DNA of 64,000 nucleotides from positions 62,001 to 126,000 of the forward strand of contig NZ_QLNP01000064.1 in NCBI RefSeq assembly GCF_003261175.1, written 5' to 3'. This document shows, piece after piece, positions 19,430-27,116 of the stretch. The translations under genes were made by a program, and so were the position numbers. This stretch comes from Arthrobacter globiformis (GTDB lineage Bacteria > Actinomycetota > Actinomycetes > Actinomycetales > Micrococcaceae). Position 1 is the first letter of the stretch. Each line of letters opens with the position of its first letter. Below the pieces are notes generated by a model, which saw only the letters and a program-made list of their open reading frames with translations, did not search any database and was not told where the DNA came from.

Positions 19430-20316
19430 GGACGACGGAAGGTCCGCTGGTTGAGCTTGTCGAGACCGTTCAATCACCGGCACCGATGGGGGAGCTTGAG
19501 CTGCAAGTCGTCGCGCGTGCGGGGAAGTCCTTTGCGGCGCACCAATTTCACCGGGGCGCCTTGCGCGTACTGCGACCTCATTACCTCGATGACTCTGGCC
19601 AGGTTTGCTACGTCGTCGTCAATCCTGGCGGGGCGTATTTGGGGGCCGACCTTTACGTCCTGGACGTGGAGGTGGGGGACGGGGCTGACCTGCTGCTCAC
19701 TACCCAGTCCGCGACGAAGATCTACCGGACCCCGGAATCCTTTGCCGAGCAGCGGATGACCGTCCGGCTGGGGGAGGGTTCGCGGCTGGAGCTGGCGCCG
19801 GACCAGGTCATCGCCTACCGGGAGGCCAGCTACCGGCAGAAAACGCACATCACGATGCGGCCGACGTCGAGCCTGGTGATGGCCGAGGTGATCACGCCGG
19901 GGTGGTCACCGGACGGGGCCTCCTTCCGGTACGAGGAGCTGCGGCTCCGCAATGAGATCCACGTGCAGACGGACGGGGGCACCCGGCTGCTCGCATTGGA
20001 CAACCTGCTGGTCCGCCCGCCGCTCGACGACGTTACCGGCACGGGCTTCATGGAGGGCTACAGCCACTTGGGTTCGCTGGTGGTGGCGGACGCGCGCGTG
20101 GACCAGGCGCTCGCCGACGAGCTGCACCAGCTTGCGGAAAAGTTCGACGCCTACACAGGGATCTCGCTCAGTGCCACAATGGACGGAATCACGGCACTGG
20201 TGCTCCGGTCCCTGTCGAACAGCACGGAAAAACTCAATACGCTACTGGGTGGCTGCAGTGGCCTTCTCCGTCAACGCTGGTACGGCCAGGCGCCCCTGAA
20301 CCTGAGGAAGTACTGA
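19426..20316 (+). CDS. ureD: Urease accessory protein UreD/UreH
   Basis: 296 aa. Scaffold that binds apo-urease for UreFG. Family segments [35 protein letters not shown] and GRxxxGE-like [12 protein letters not shown] are present. It overlaps ureG by ATGA. The first 20 residues (with [10 protein letters not shown]) are encoded by a dispersed-repeat-like palindrome, and the conserved part begins at an internal Met at 19486, which may be the ancestral start. A/T-ending codons are enriched in the first ~250 nt, as in ureF. Confidence 0.93.
   Translation: MRTTEGPLVELVETVQSPAPMGELELQVVARAGKSFAAHQFHRGALRVLRPHYLDDSGQVCYVVVNPGGAYLGADLYVLDVEVGDGADLLLTTQSATKIYRTPESFAEQRMTVRLGEGSRLELAPDQVIAYREASYRQKTHITMRPTSSLVMAEVITPGWSPDGASFRYEELRLRNEIHVQTDGGTRLLALDNLLVRPPLDDVTGTGFMEGYSHLGSLVVADARVDQALADELHQLAEKFDAYTGISLSATMDGITALVLRSLSNSTEKLNTLLGGCSGLLRQRWYGQAPLNLRKY
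19449..19467. repeat. REP-like palindrome inside ureD 5' end
   Basis: GGTTGAGCTTGTCGAGACC resembles the GGTTTCGACAAGCTCAACC-type short palindrome that I recall as dispersed in many actinobacterial genomes. Here it is in the N-terminal coding extension of ureD. Confidence 0.5.
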
Positions 20317-21371
20317 TGACTACCTTGACCCAGTTCGCCGCCATGTACCGCGAGCGGGAGCAGCTGCCGCTCCGGACGCGCCTGCTGGCCACCTTTTCCG
20401 CGGTGGGCATCCTTCACCTTGCCGCCGTCGTTCTTCTGGTCGCCGGCACTGCAGCGTCGGGGCAGCCGCTGGCGTTCGGACTGGTGCTCACGGCATACCT
20501 GGCCGGCATCAAGCACAGCTACGACTGGGACCACATCGCCGCCATTGACAACTCCACCCGGAAGTTCGTGGCGCAGCGGCAGGATCCCACCAGTGTGGGA
20601 TTCGCCTTCAGCCTGGGGCACAGTTCGGTGGTGATCCTGGCCGGGGCCCTGGTGGTCTCCGGGGTGACGCTGATAGGCAGGTTCATGACCGAGGGCAGCA
20701 CCGGAAACCTGGTCCTTGGGCTGATCGGCAGCGGGGTGTCCGGTCTCTTCCTGCTGGCCATGGGGCTCTTCAACGGGTCTGCGTTTCTCGGCGCCGCCAG
20801 GTCCTACCGGAGGGTTCGGGGCGGTGGAACAGTGCTGCCGGAGGAGCTCGAAGCCAAGGGCTTTGTGGCCCGCCTTCTGGCCCGGCCGCTGTCAAAGGTG
20901 CGGCGGCCCAGGAACGTCTACGTGATCGGCTTCCTGTTCGGGCTCGGTTTTGATACCGCCACCACCATTGGGCTCCTGGTGATGACGACGGCGGCCTCCT
21001 TGGCGGGCGTTTCGCCCGTCGCGCTGCTGGCACTTCCGCTCGCGTTCACCGCCGCCATGACCCTGTGCGACACCACGAACGGCATTGCCATGATGCGGAT
21101 GTACAGGTCGGCCATCCACGATCCCCTGCGAAAACTTGGCTTCAACGCCGTCATCACTGGGCTCTCGGCCCTCTCCGCGCTATTCGTTGCCGTGATAACC
21201 CTCGGCGGATTCTTCAACGCGGCCTTCGGGCTGAAGGACCCTCTCACCGCCTGGCTGGGCGCCATCGATCTGGGCGATGCCGGGCTGCTGCTGGTGGCGG
21301 CATTCCTGGCTCTGTGGGGTGCGGCATCGTTGCGCGGGCGCCGGCGGGCCGTTTCCCAGGCCCGCGCCTAG
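20316..21371 (+). CDS. Nickel/cobalt permease, NiCoT family
   Basis: 351 aa, about eight transmembrane segments. The NiCoT signature in segment II is GIKHSYDWDHIAAIDN (the H-x4-D-H metal motif), with LGHSSVVI and FGLGFDTATTIGLL as the other conserved blocks. Imports Ni2+ (or Co2+) with high affinity. The ATG overlaps the ureD TGA (TGATG), so it is the last gene of the urease operon and most likely supplies urease nickel. Confidence 0.94.
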   Translation: MTTLTQFAAMYREREQLPLRTRLLATFSAVGILHLAAVVLLVAGTAASGQPLAFGLVLTAYLAGIKHSYDWDHIAAIDNSTRKFVAQRQDPTSVGFAFSLGHSSVVILAGALVVSGVTLIGRFMTEGSTGNLVLGLIGSGVSGLFLLAMGLFNGSAFLGAARSYRRVRGGGTVLPEELEAKGFVARLLARPLSKVRRPRNVYVIGFLFGLGFDTATTIGLLVMTTAASLAGVSPVALLALPLAFTAAMTLCDTTNGIAMMRMYRSAIHDPLRKLGFNAVITGLSALSALFVAVITLGGFFNAAFGLKDPLTAWLGAIDLGDAGLLLVAAFLALWGAASLRGRRRAVSQARA

Positions 21372-21429
21372 CCGCGCGAGTCTCGCTCGGCAGCTAGGCG
21401 TACGCCCCAGCTGTCTTAGCTGCGATCTC

Positions 21430-22437
21430 TCAAGCGACCGCGTTAGCCGCCACGTCGTCGGGCGTCGCCGCGTCCTCCGGCAGGTCCGCGAGGAGTTCAG
21501 CCGCCGTGGGCGGGTTGGCTCCCGGGCGGCGCACGGTGATCGCGGCGGCCTTCGAGGCAGTGCGTCCCAAGGTTTCCAGCACTGCCGGCGCCAGGCCATC
21601 CGCTCCCCGCGCCAGGAGCCCGTAGATCAGCGCCGCCATATACGAATCCCCGGCCCCGATGGTATCGGCCACTGCGGACCTGACGGCCGGCACCACCAGC
21701 TGCACGTCCGGAGTGGCCAGCAGCGACCCCTCGGAACCGCGGGTGACCACCGCGAGCCCCGCACCCAGCTCGAGGATGCGCGCCGCTGCGTCCTCCAGCT
21801 GCAGGCCAGGATAGAGCCAGCGGGCATCCTCGTCGCTCAGCTTGACCACGTCGGTGAGCGATACCAGCTCCTCGAAGATAGTCCGGGCCTCGGCATGGCT
21901 GCCGAGGAGTGCCGGGCGGATGTTGGGATCGTAGGTGACCACGCATTCACGGTGCGACTGCTCCAGGAGGGTCCTGACGGCTGCTGCGCCCGGGGCCAGG
22001 AAGGTCGCGATGGAGCCGGTGTGGAGCACCTTGGGAAGGGATGCCGGTGCCACGGGTGGCAGTTCCCAGCGGATGTCGAAGTCGTAGCTGGCCGATCCGT
22101 CGGCGGCCAGCGTCGCCGTGGCTGTGGCCGTCCTGCCCGGTGTCCTCGAACCGGGCAGGAGTGCGACGCCGGCACGCTGCAGGTGCGCCTCGATGGCCCG
22201 CCCGCGGTGGTCGTCGCCGATCGAGGTGAGGAGTGCGGTCCGGATGCCGAGCCGGCCCAGCCCGTAGGCAACGTTCGCCGGCGATCCACCGGGGTGCTCG
22301 ACTGTTCCGTCTGCGGACGCGACGACGTCCACCAGGGCTTCACCGATGACGATGACTTCCGGGCTTGCCGCGCGGGCTTCTGAGTAAGCAGTGCCGGTGC
22401 CGGGGGTGGAGGTTGGATTCACGGTGAGGCCTTTCAT
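21430..22437 (-). CDS. PfkB-family sugar kinase, probable fructokinase
   Basis: 335 aa. PfkB signature 1 (HPGGSPANVAYGLGRLG) and signature 2 (DTIGAGDSYMAAL, with the catalytic Asp) are both present; the N-terminus VIVIGEALVDVV is typical of bacterial fructokinases. Last gene of the sugar-ABC operon, so it likely phosphorylates the imported sugar. The start at 22437 was chosen where the conserved protein begins; the reading frame extends upstream through the hairpin at 22442. Confidence 0.87.
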   Translation of the reverse strand: MKGLTVNPTSTPGTGTAYSEARAASPEVIVIGEALVDVVASADGTVEHPGGSPANVAYGLGRLGIRTALLTSIGDDHRGRAIEAHLQRAGVALLPGSRTPGRTATATATLAADGSASYDFDIRWELPPVAPASLPKVLHTGSIATFLAPGAAAVRTLLEQSHRECVVTYDPNIRPALLGSHAEARTIFEELVSLTDVVKLSDEDARWLYPGLQLEDAAARILELGAGLAVVTRGSEGSLLATPDVQLVVPAVRSAVADTIGAGDSYMAALIYGLLARGADGLAPAVLETLGRTASKAAAITVRRPGANPPTAAELLADLPEDAATPDDVAANAVA

Positions 22438-22441
22438 GGAG

Positions 22442-22473
22442 CCGTCCGCGGGCCGGCTTCGGCCCGCGGACGG
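22442..22473. terminator. Intercistronic GC-rich hairpin between ABC ATPase and kinase genes
   Basis: A perfect 13-bp stem CCGTCCGCGGGCC / GGCCCGCGGACGG with a GGCTTC loop, within the 98-nt gap. No U-run. Probably attenuates or stabilises the message rather than ending it fully. Confidence 0.65.
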
Positions 22474-22535
22474 AGGTGGAGAGTGCTGTGTTGCTGGGTG
22501 CCGCTGGTGTTGCTGGTTTTGGATGGAGCGCCCGG

Positions 22536-23330
22536 TCAGGCCGTGGCGGCGCCCGTCATGATCGCCACGGCGTCGGTCATGCTGTGCGACTGAGGCGTGA
22601 TGGTCGCCGCGCACTTTCCGAGCCGCTGGACGTGGATCCGGTCCGCCACGTCGAACACATGGGGCATGTTGTGGCTGATCAGAATCACCGGCAGGCCCCT
22701 GTCCCGGAGGTCGCGGACCAGTTGCAGGACCTGGTTCGATTCCCGGACGCCGAGTGCCGCCGTCGGCTCATCGAGGACAACCACCTTGGAGCCGAACGCC
22801 GCGGCGCGGGCCACGGCCACAGCCTGGCGCTGGCCGCCGGACAGGTTCTCCACCGGCACTGTCACGTCCTGGAGTGTCGAGATGCCCAGCCGGGTCAGTT
22901 CCTCCTTGGCCTTGCGGCGCATTCCCTTCGTGTCCAGGACACGGAAGAGCTTGCCCAGCGGGCCGGCAAGCCGTTCTTCGCGGCCCAGGAACAGGTTGGA
23001 AGCAACGTCCAGCGCGGGTGAGACCGCAAGGTTCTGGTAGACGGTTTCGATGCCGTGGGCGCGGGCGTCCTGCGGCCGCTTGAAGTGCACTGCCTGCCCG
23101 GACACCTTCAGCTCGCCGGAGTCCGGCACCTCGGCGCCGGTGAGGCACTTGATCAGGGTGGACTTGCCAGCCCCGTTGTCGCCGATGACGGCGAGCACTT
23201 CACCCGGGTAGAGGTCCAGGCTGACGCCGTCCAGGCCCACAACGCGTCCGAAGGTCTTGACGAGGTTCCTGGCCTGCAGGATCGGCTGCCGCACCGCGGT
23301 GCCGGACGGCTGCATTTCAGTGGCGGTCAT
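22536..23330 (-). CDS. Sugar ABC transporter ATP-binding protein (FrcA-like)
   Basis: 264 aa, a single nucleotide-binding domain rather than the fused double domain of RbsA. Walker A GDNGAGKST, signature LSGGQRQAV, Walker B VVVLDEPTAALG and ISHNM are present. The layout SBP-permease-single ATPase-kinase resembles the rhizobial fructose transporter FrcBCA-K. Its ATG overlaps the permease TGA (ATGA). Confidence 0.92.
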   Translation of the reverse strand: MTATEMQPSGTAVRQPILQARNLVKTFGRVVGLDGVSLDLYPGEVLAVIGDNGAGKSTLIKCLTGAEVPDSGELKVSGQAVHFKRPQDARAHGIETVYQNLAVSPALDVASNLFLGREERLAGPLGKLFRVLDTKGMRRKAKEELTRLGISTLQDVTVPVENLSGGQRQAVAVARAAAFGSKVVVLDEPTAALGVRESNQVLQLVRDLRDRGLPVILISHNMPHVFDVADRIHVQRLGKCAATITPQSHSMTDAVAIMTGAATA

Positions 23331-24388
23331 GATTTCACCTTTCGGATCCACTGGTCGATGGACACAGCGAGGATGATGAGGACGCCCACGGCGAGGGTCT
23401 GGTACAGCACGTCCAGTCCCGCCAGGGACAGGCCGTTGCGGAACACGCCCACGATCAGCGCGCCGAGGAGGGAACCCCAGACGGAGCCGCGGCCGCCGAA
23501 GAGGCTGGTTCCGCCAATCACGACGGCGGTGATGGAGTCGAGGTTGAGGTCAACTCCGGCGTTGGGGCTGGCTGCGTTGGTGCGGCCGATCTGGAGCCAG
23601 GCACCCATGGCCAGGACGGCCCCGGCGGCGAGGTAGACGCTCATCAGGACGCGGTTGACTGGAATGCCGGCCAGTCGGGCGGCTTCCTTGTCATCCCCGA
23701 CGGCGTAGACGTGCCGGCCCCACGCGGTCTTGCCCAGGATGAATGCCACGGCGCCATAGAGCAGGAGCATCATGATCACGCCGGTGGAGATGCGCACGGG
23801 GCCCAGCGGGAACGTGCTTCCGGTCCAGGTGAGCAGGCCCGGCATGCTGGAACCGCGGACGGTGGAACCGCCGGAGTACAGCAGCGTGACGGCGATGAAG
23901 ATGTTCAGGGTTCCGAGCGTGACGATGAACGGCGGGAGTTTGAACCTGGTGACGAGGAAGCCGTTGAGGGCGCCTGCCCCAAGGCCCACCACGAGGCCGG
24001 CCAGCAAGGCCAGCGGGCCGGGAATGCCGCTGCCCACGGCCAGCTGCGCCACCACCATGGACGAGAGGATCATGACGGCGCCGACGGAGAGGTCGATGCC
24101 CGCGGTGAGGATGATGAGTGTCTGCGCGATCGCCAGGGTTCCCACCACGGAGACCTGCTGGGTGATCAGCGAGAGGTTTTCGAACCGCAGGAACCGGTCG
24201 TTGAGGAGCCCGAAGACCACCACGGCCACGAGCAGCACAATCGCCGGGCTGAGCGCCGGGTACCGGTGCAGGATGTTGCGGATGCGGCTGAGCGGGGTCT
24301 GGCGGTCGAGGAATTCCCCGGCCAGGTCGGCGTGCCCGGTGGCGGGCGGGCCGGCTGTCTGTTGCTGGGCCATGTTTGCTCCTGTCAT
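23327..24388 (-). CDS. Sugar ABC transporter permease (FrcC/RbsC-like)
   Basis: 353 aa, about ten hydrophobic segments. The RbsC-family core LIILTAGIDLSVGAVMILSSMVVAQL and the loop ARLAGIPVNRVLMSVYLAAGAVLAMGAWLQIGRTNAASPNAG are clear. It starts 6 nt after the binding-protein gene ends. An internal ATG at 24373 is an alternative start. Confidence 0.93.
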   Translation of the reverse strand: MTGANMAQQQTAGPPATGHADLAGEFLDRQTPLSRIRNILHRYPALSPAIVLLVAVVVFGLLNDRFLRFENLSLITQQVSVVGTLAIAQTLIILTAGIDLSVGAVMILSSMVVAQLAVGSGIPGPLALLAGLVVGLGAGALNGFLVTRFKLPPFIVTLGTLNIFIAVTLLYSGGSTVRGSSMPGLLTWTGSTFPLGPVRISTGVIMMLLLYGAVAFILGKTAWGRHVYAVGDDKEAARLAGIPVNRVLMSVYLAAGAVLAMGAWLQIGRTNAASPNAGVDLNLDSITAVVIGGTSLFGGRGSVWGSLLGALIVGVFRNGLSLAGLDVLYQTLAVGVLIILAVSIDQWIRKVKS

Positions 24389-24394
24389 GTCCGG

Positions 24395-25513
24395 TTACTT
24401 GCCCCAGCAGATCTGGGAGGCGTCCGACGTCGTGATGCTCTTGACGCCGTCGGCGGCCTTGTCCGTGACGAGTTCCACGCCGGTGTTGAAGAAGTCCAGG
24501 CCCTCGGAGTTGGACGGCTTCTGGCCGGTCTTGGCGAGGTCGACGATCGCCTTGACTCCGAGCTCGGCCATCTTCACCGGGTACTGCTGGGCGGTGGCGC
24601 CGATGATGCCGGACTTGACGTTGTCAACGCCGGTGCAGCCGCCGTCCACCGATACCACCAGGACGTCCTTCTCCTTGCCGGCGGACTTCAGGGCTTCGAA
24701 GGCACCGGCCGCGGCGGGCTCGTTGATGGTGTAGACGACGTTGATGTTCGGGTTCTTGGCGAGCAGGGTCTCCATGGCCGTGCGTCCGCCGTCCTCGGCG
24801 CCCTGCGAAGCCTGGCTGCCGACGATTTCGTAGTCGCCGCCCTTGCCGCCCGTGTACTTGCCGGTCTTGGCTTCGTCGCCGTTCTTCTTCTTGTCCGCGG
24901 TGTCGATGCCGAGGCCGGTGAGGAAGCCCTGGTCGCGGTTGTAGTCCACCGAGACCACCTTGTCGTCGAACAGGTCCACGAGGGCAATGGTGGCCTTTTT
25001 GCCGTTCAGCTGGGCGGCCGTCCACTTGCCGATCAGCTCACCGGCCGCGAAGTTGTCCGTGGCGAACGTGATGTCCGCGGCGTCTGCAGGGTCCGGCGGG
25101 GTGTCGAGCGCGATGACGAACAGCCCGGCGTCCTTGGCCTTCTTCAGTGCGTCGACCACTGACGGGCCGTTGGGGGTGATCAGGATGCCCTTGTCGCCCT
25201 TGGAGATGGCATTTTCGATGGCCTGGATCTGGGTGTCCTCATCGCCGTCGGCTTTGCCGGCCGCGAGCTTCAGGTCGACGCCGTCGGCCTCGGCAGCTTT
25301 CTTGGCTCCGTCCTGCATGGAAACGAAGAACGGGTTGGACGTGGTCTTCACGATCAGGGAGACGCCGACCTTTTCGGACGAGGAGCCGCCGGTGGTGGAG
25401 GTGGCGGTGGAACTTCCGCCGCAGGCGGTGAGGCTGAGCGTGCCGAGGGTCAGGACTGCGCCGATGGCGAGCAGGCGGTGGGTGACTGTCCGCGGGGCTT
25501 TGGAACTCAACAT
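24395..25513 (-). CDS. Sugar ABC transporter substrate-binding lipoprotein (FrcB-like)
   Basis: 372 aa. Lipoprotein signal with LSLTAC and Cys31, then a periplasmic-binding-protein type I fold (VGVSLIVKTTSNPFFVSMQDGAKKAAEADGVDL, GILITPNGPSVVDALKKAKDAGLFVIALDTP). Binds a hexose outside the cell; fructose is inferred from the adjacent kinase, regulator and fructanase. First gene of the operon, directly downstream of a promoter with a LacI-type operator. Confidence 0.92.
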   Translation of the reverse strand: MLSSKAPRTVTHRLLAIGAVLTLGTLSLTACGGSSTATSTTGGSSSEKVGVSLIVKTTSNPFFVSMQDGAKKAAEADGVDLKLAAGKADGDEDTQIQAIENAISKGDKGILITPNGPSVVDALKKAKDAGLFVIALDTPPDPADAADITFATDNFAAGELIGKWTAAQLNGKKATIALVDLFDDKVVSVDYNRDQGFLTGLGIDTADKKKNGDEAKTGKYTGGKGGDYEIVGSQASQGAEDGGRTAMETLLAKNPNINVVYTINEPAAAGAFEALKSAGKEKDVLVVSVDGGCTGVDNVKSGIIGATAQQYPVKMAELGVKAIVDLAKTGQKPSNSEGLDFFNTGVELVTDKAADGVKSITTSDASQICWGK

Positions 25514-25543
25514 TGAATCTCCTGGGTTTCAGGGCATCTGGTG

Positions 25544-25596
25544 TGCCTGACAACGATGTCAGGCATCATGTAATCAGCGTCACAGGGTAGAGTCAA
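25544..25596 (-). promoter_or_regulatory. Promoter and LacI-type operator of the sugar ABC operon
   Basis: On the minus strand a TTGACT -35 (25591-25596) and TTACAT -10 (25568-25573) are spaced by 17 bp. Just downstream lies the palindrome TGCCTGACA-ACGA-TGTCAGGCA (25544-25565), whose core is GACAACGATGTC. Operator placement after the -10 suits repression by roadblock or occlusion. Confidence 0.75.
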
Positions 25597-25624
25597 GGCA
25601 AATGCAAAGATGAAGGACGGATTA

Positions 25625-26677
25625 ATGACAACGATGTCTAATCGTTACCAGGCCGAGGGGGCCAAGAGCCGGCCCACCATGCGCCATGTGGCGGCGCTGG
25701 CCGGCGTGGGGATCAAGACGGTGTCGCGCGTCATGAACGACGAGCCCGGTGTCTCGGAAGCCACACGGCAGCGTGTACTTGGTGCCTCACAGCAGCTGAA
25801 CTACCAGTTGGACATGGCGGCGGGAAGCCTTAGGCGCGCCGGCCGGCAGACACTCTCGGTTGGGCTCCTGCTGCCGAGCGTTGCCAACCCGTTCAGCAGC
25901 GAGATCCACCGCGCCATGGAGGATGCACTGGCTGCCCGCGGAATCGCGGTCTTCGCAGCCAGCCTGGACGACGACGCCGAGCGCGAGAAGGCCCTGGTGA
26001 CTGCCTTCCTCGGCAGGCGCGTGGACGGACTGGTGCTCACTCCCATCGCCAAGAGCCAGGCATACGTCATTCCCGAACATTCCCGCGACCTGCCCATCGT
26101 GTTCATCGACCGCGAGCCCGTGGGCATCGAAGCGGACGCGGTGGTGACGGACAACGCCGTCGGCGCCGCAAAGGCGGCGACACACCTGATTTCGCACGGC
26201 CACACCCGGATCGCGTACATGGGCGACCGCACCGACATCCAGACGGCCCGGGAACGGCGCCGCGGGTTTACCGAGGAACTTGGCCGGGCGGGCATAGCGA
26301 CCTCCACGGTTCCGGTCCGCGAGGGGCTCCATGATGAGGAGTCGGCGCGTCTGGCCACCCTGGAGCTGCTCCGGGCTGAAGAGCCGCCCACAGCTATTTT
26401 TTCCAGCCAAAACCTGGTGACCTTCGGCGTCATGCGGGCCCTGAAGGAGCTGGGCCTGAACAAGCGCGTCGCCCTCGTGGGCTTCGACGACTTCACCCTG
26501 GCGGACATGATGGAACCGGGTGTGACCGTCATCGCGCAGCACCCGGACCGGATTGGAAAACTGGCCGCCGAGCGCCTGCTGGCCCGGATCGACGGCGACC
26601 ACGGCGCGGCGCAGACCTACGTTGTCCCCTCCGAGCTCATCACCCGCGGCTCCGGCGAGCTCCGCCCGCCTGAATAA
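25625..26677 (+). CDS. LacI-family repressor of the fructose/fructan genes
   Basis: 350 aa. HTH TMRHVAALAGVGIKTVSRVMNDEPGVSEATRQRV, and the sugar-binding domain ends GFDDFTLADMMEPGVTVIAQ. The start at 25625 is preceded by AAGGA with a 7-nt spacer; an upstream ATG at 25610 lacks one. The gene is divergent from the sugar ABC operon and its start codon overlaps a copy of the operator. Two copies of the same 12-mer flank the intergenic region and a third is at the GH32 promoter, so it likely represses all three. Confidence 0.92.
   Translation: MTTMSNRYQAEGAKSRPTMRHVAALAGVGIKTVSRVMNDEPGVSEATRQRVLGASQQLNYQLDMAAGSLRRAGRQTLSVGLLLPSVANPFSSEIHRAMEDALAARGIAVFAASLDDDAEREKALVTAFLGRRVDGLVLTPIAKSQAYVIPEHSRDLPIVFIDREPVGIEADAVVTDNAVGAAKAATHLISHGHTRIAYMGDRTDIQTARERRRGFTEELGRAGIATSTVPVREGLHDEESARLATLELLRAEEPPTAIFSSQNLVTFGVMRALKELGLNKRVALVGFDDFTLADMMEPGVTVIAQHPDRIGKLAAERLLARIDGDHGAAQTYVVPSELITRGSGELRPPE
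25627..25638. promoter_or_regulatory. Second operator copy overlapping the repressor start codon
   Basis: GACAACGATGTC is identical to the core of the operator at 25549-25560 and begins on the G of the ATG. Expected effects are autorepression and, with the other site 78 bp away, possible looping. Confidence 0.7.
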
Positions 26678-26722
26678 TCCCCCAACTACCGACCCCTCAC
26701 AACCCACCCCGACAGGAGAACC

Positions 26723-27016
26723 ATGACCAAGACGCTTTACGCCGAATTCACCGTTAAGCCCGGCAGTGAAGCCCGCGTTGCCGAAATGATGCGTGAACTC
26801 ACCGAGCAGGTGCGCAGCGAGCCCGGCAACCAGCTGTTCCTGCCGTACACCCGGGAAAATAATCCCCGCGAGTACTTCGTGTTCGAGGTGTACCGGGACG
26901 CGGAGGCCTTCCAGGAACACATCACGGCGGACTACGGCGCCGTGTTCAACGGGGAACTCGTGGACCACATCGAGGAGGACGGCTCGGTGCTGACCTGGCT
27001 GCAGCCGGTCCACTAG
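26723..27016 (+). CDS. Antibiotic biosynthesis monooxygenase (ABM)-domain protein
   Basis: 97 aa, the usual length of a YgiN/ABM dimeric alpha-beta barrel. Features: LYAEFTVKPGSEARVAEMMRELTEQVRSEPGNQLFLPYT, YFVFEVYRDAEAFQEH. Members oxidise quinols or aromatic compounds without a cofactor, but many have no proven role. It lies 45 nt after the LacI gene on the same strand with AGGAG upstream, so it may be co-transcribed and sugar-linked. Confidence 0.85.
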   Translation: MTKTLYAEFTVKPGSEARVAEMMRELTEQVRSEPGNQLFLPYTRENNPREYFVFEVYRDAEAFQEHITADYGAVFNGELVDHIEEDGSVLTWLQPVH

Positions 27017-27047
27017 GCCAGATCCAGCGCCGCATCCAGTACACAAG

Positions 27048-27084
27048 AAGGCCGGTGGCCGCAGCATCTGCGGCCACCGGCCTT
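27048..27084. terminator. Bidirectional terminator between ABM gene and GH32 gene
   Basis: A 17-bp perfect stem (AAGGCCGGTGGCCGCAG and its complement) with a CAT loop, flanked by A/T-rich ends, between convergent genes. Confidence 0.92.
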
Positions 27085-27116
27085 TCCATTCGACTGCCTT
27101 ATCCCGACGCCGGTCC

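Noticed and set aside
23711-25162. 483-aa plus-strand ORF over the sugar ABC operon
   Set aside because: Antisense to the permease and binding-protein genes; composition is shadow-like (Glu/Gly/His/Arg-rich).
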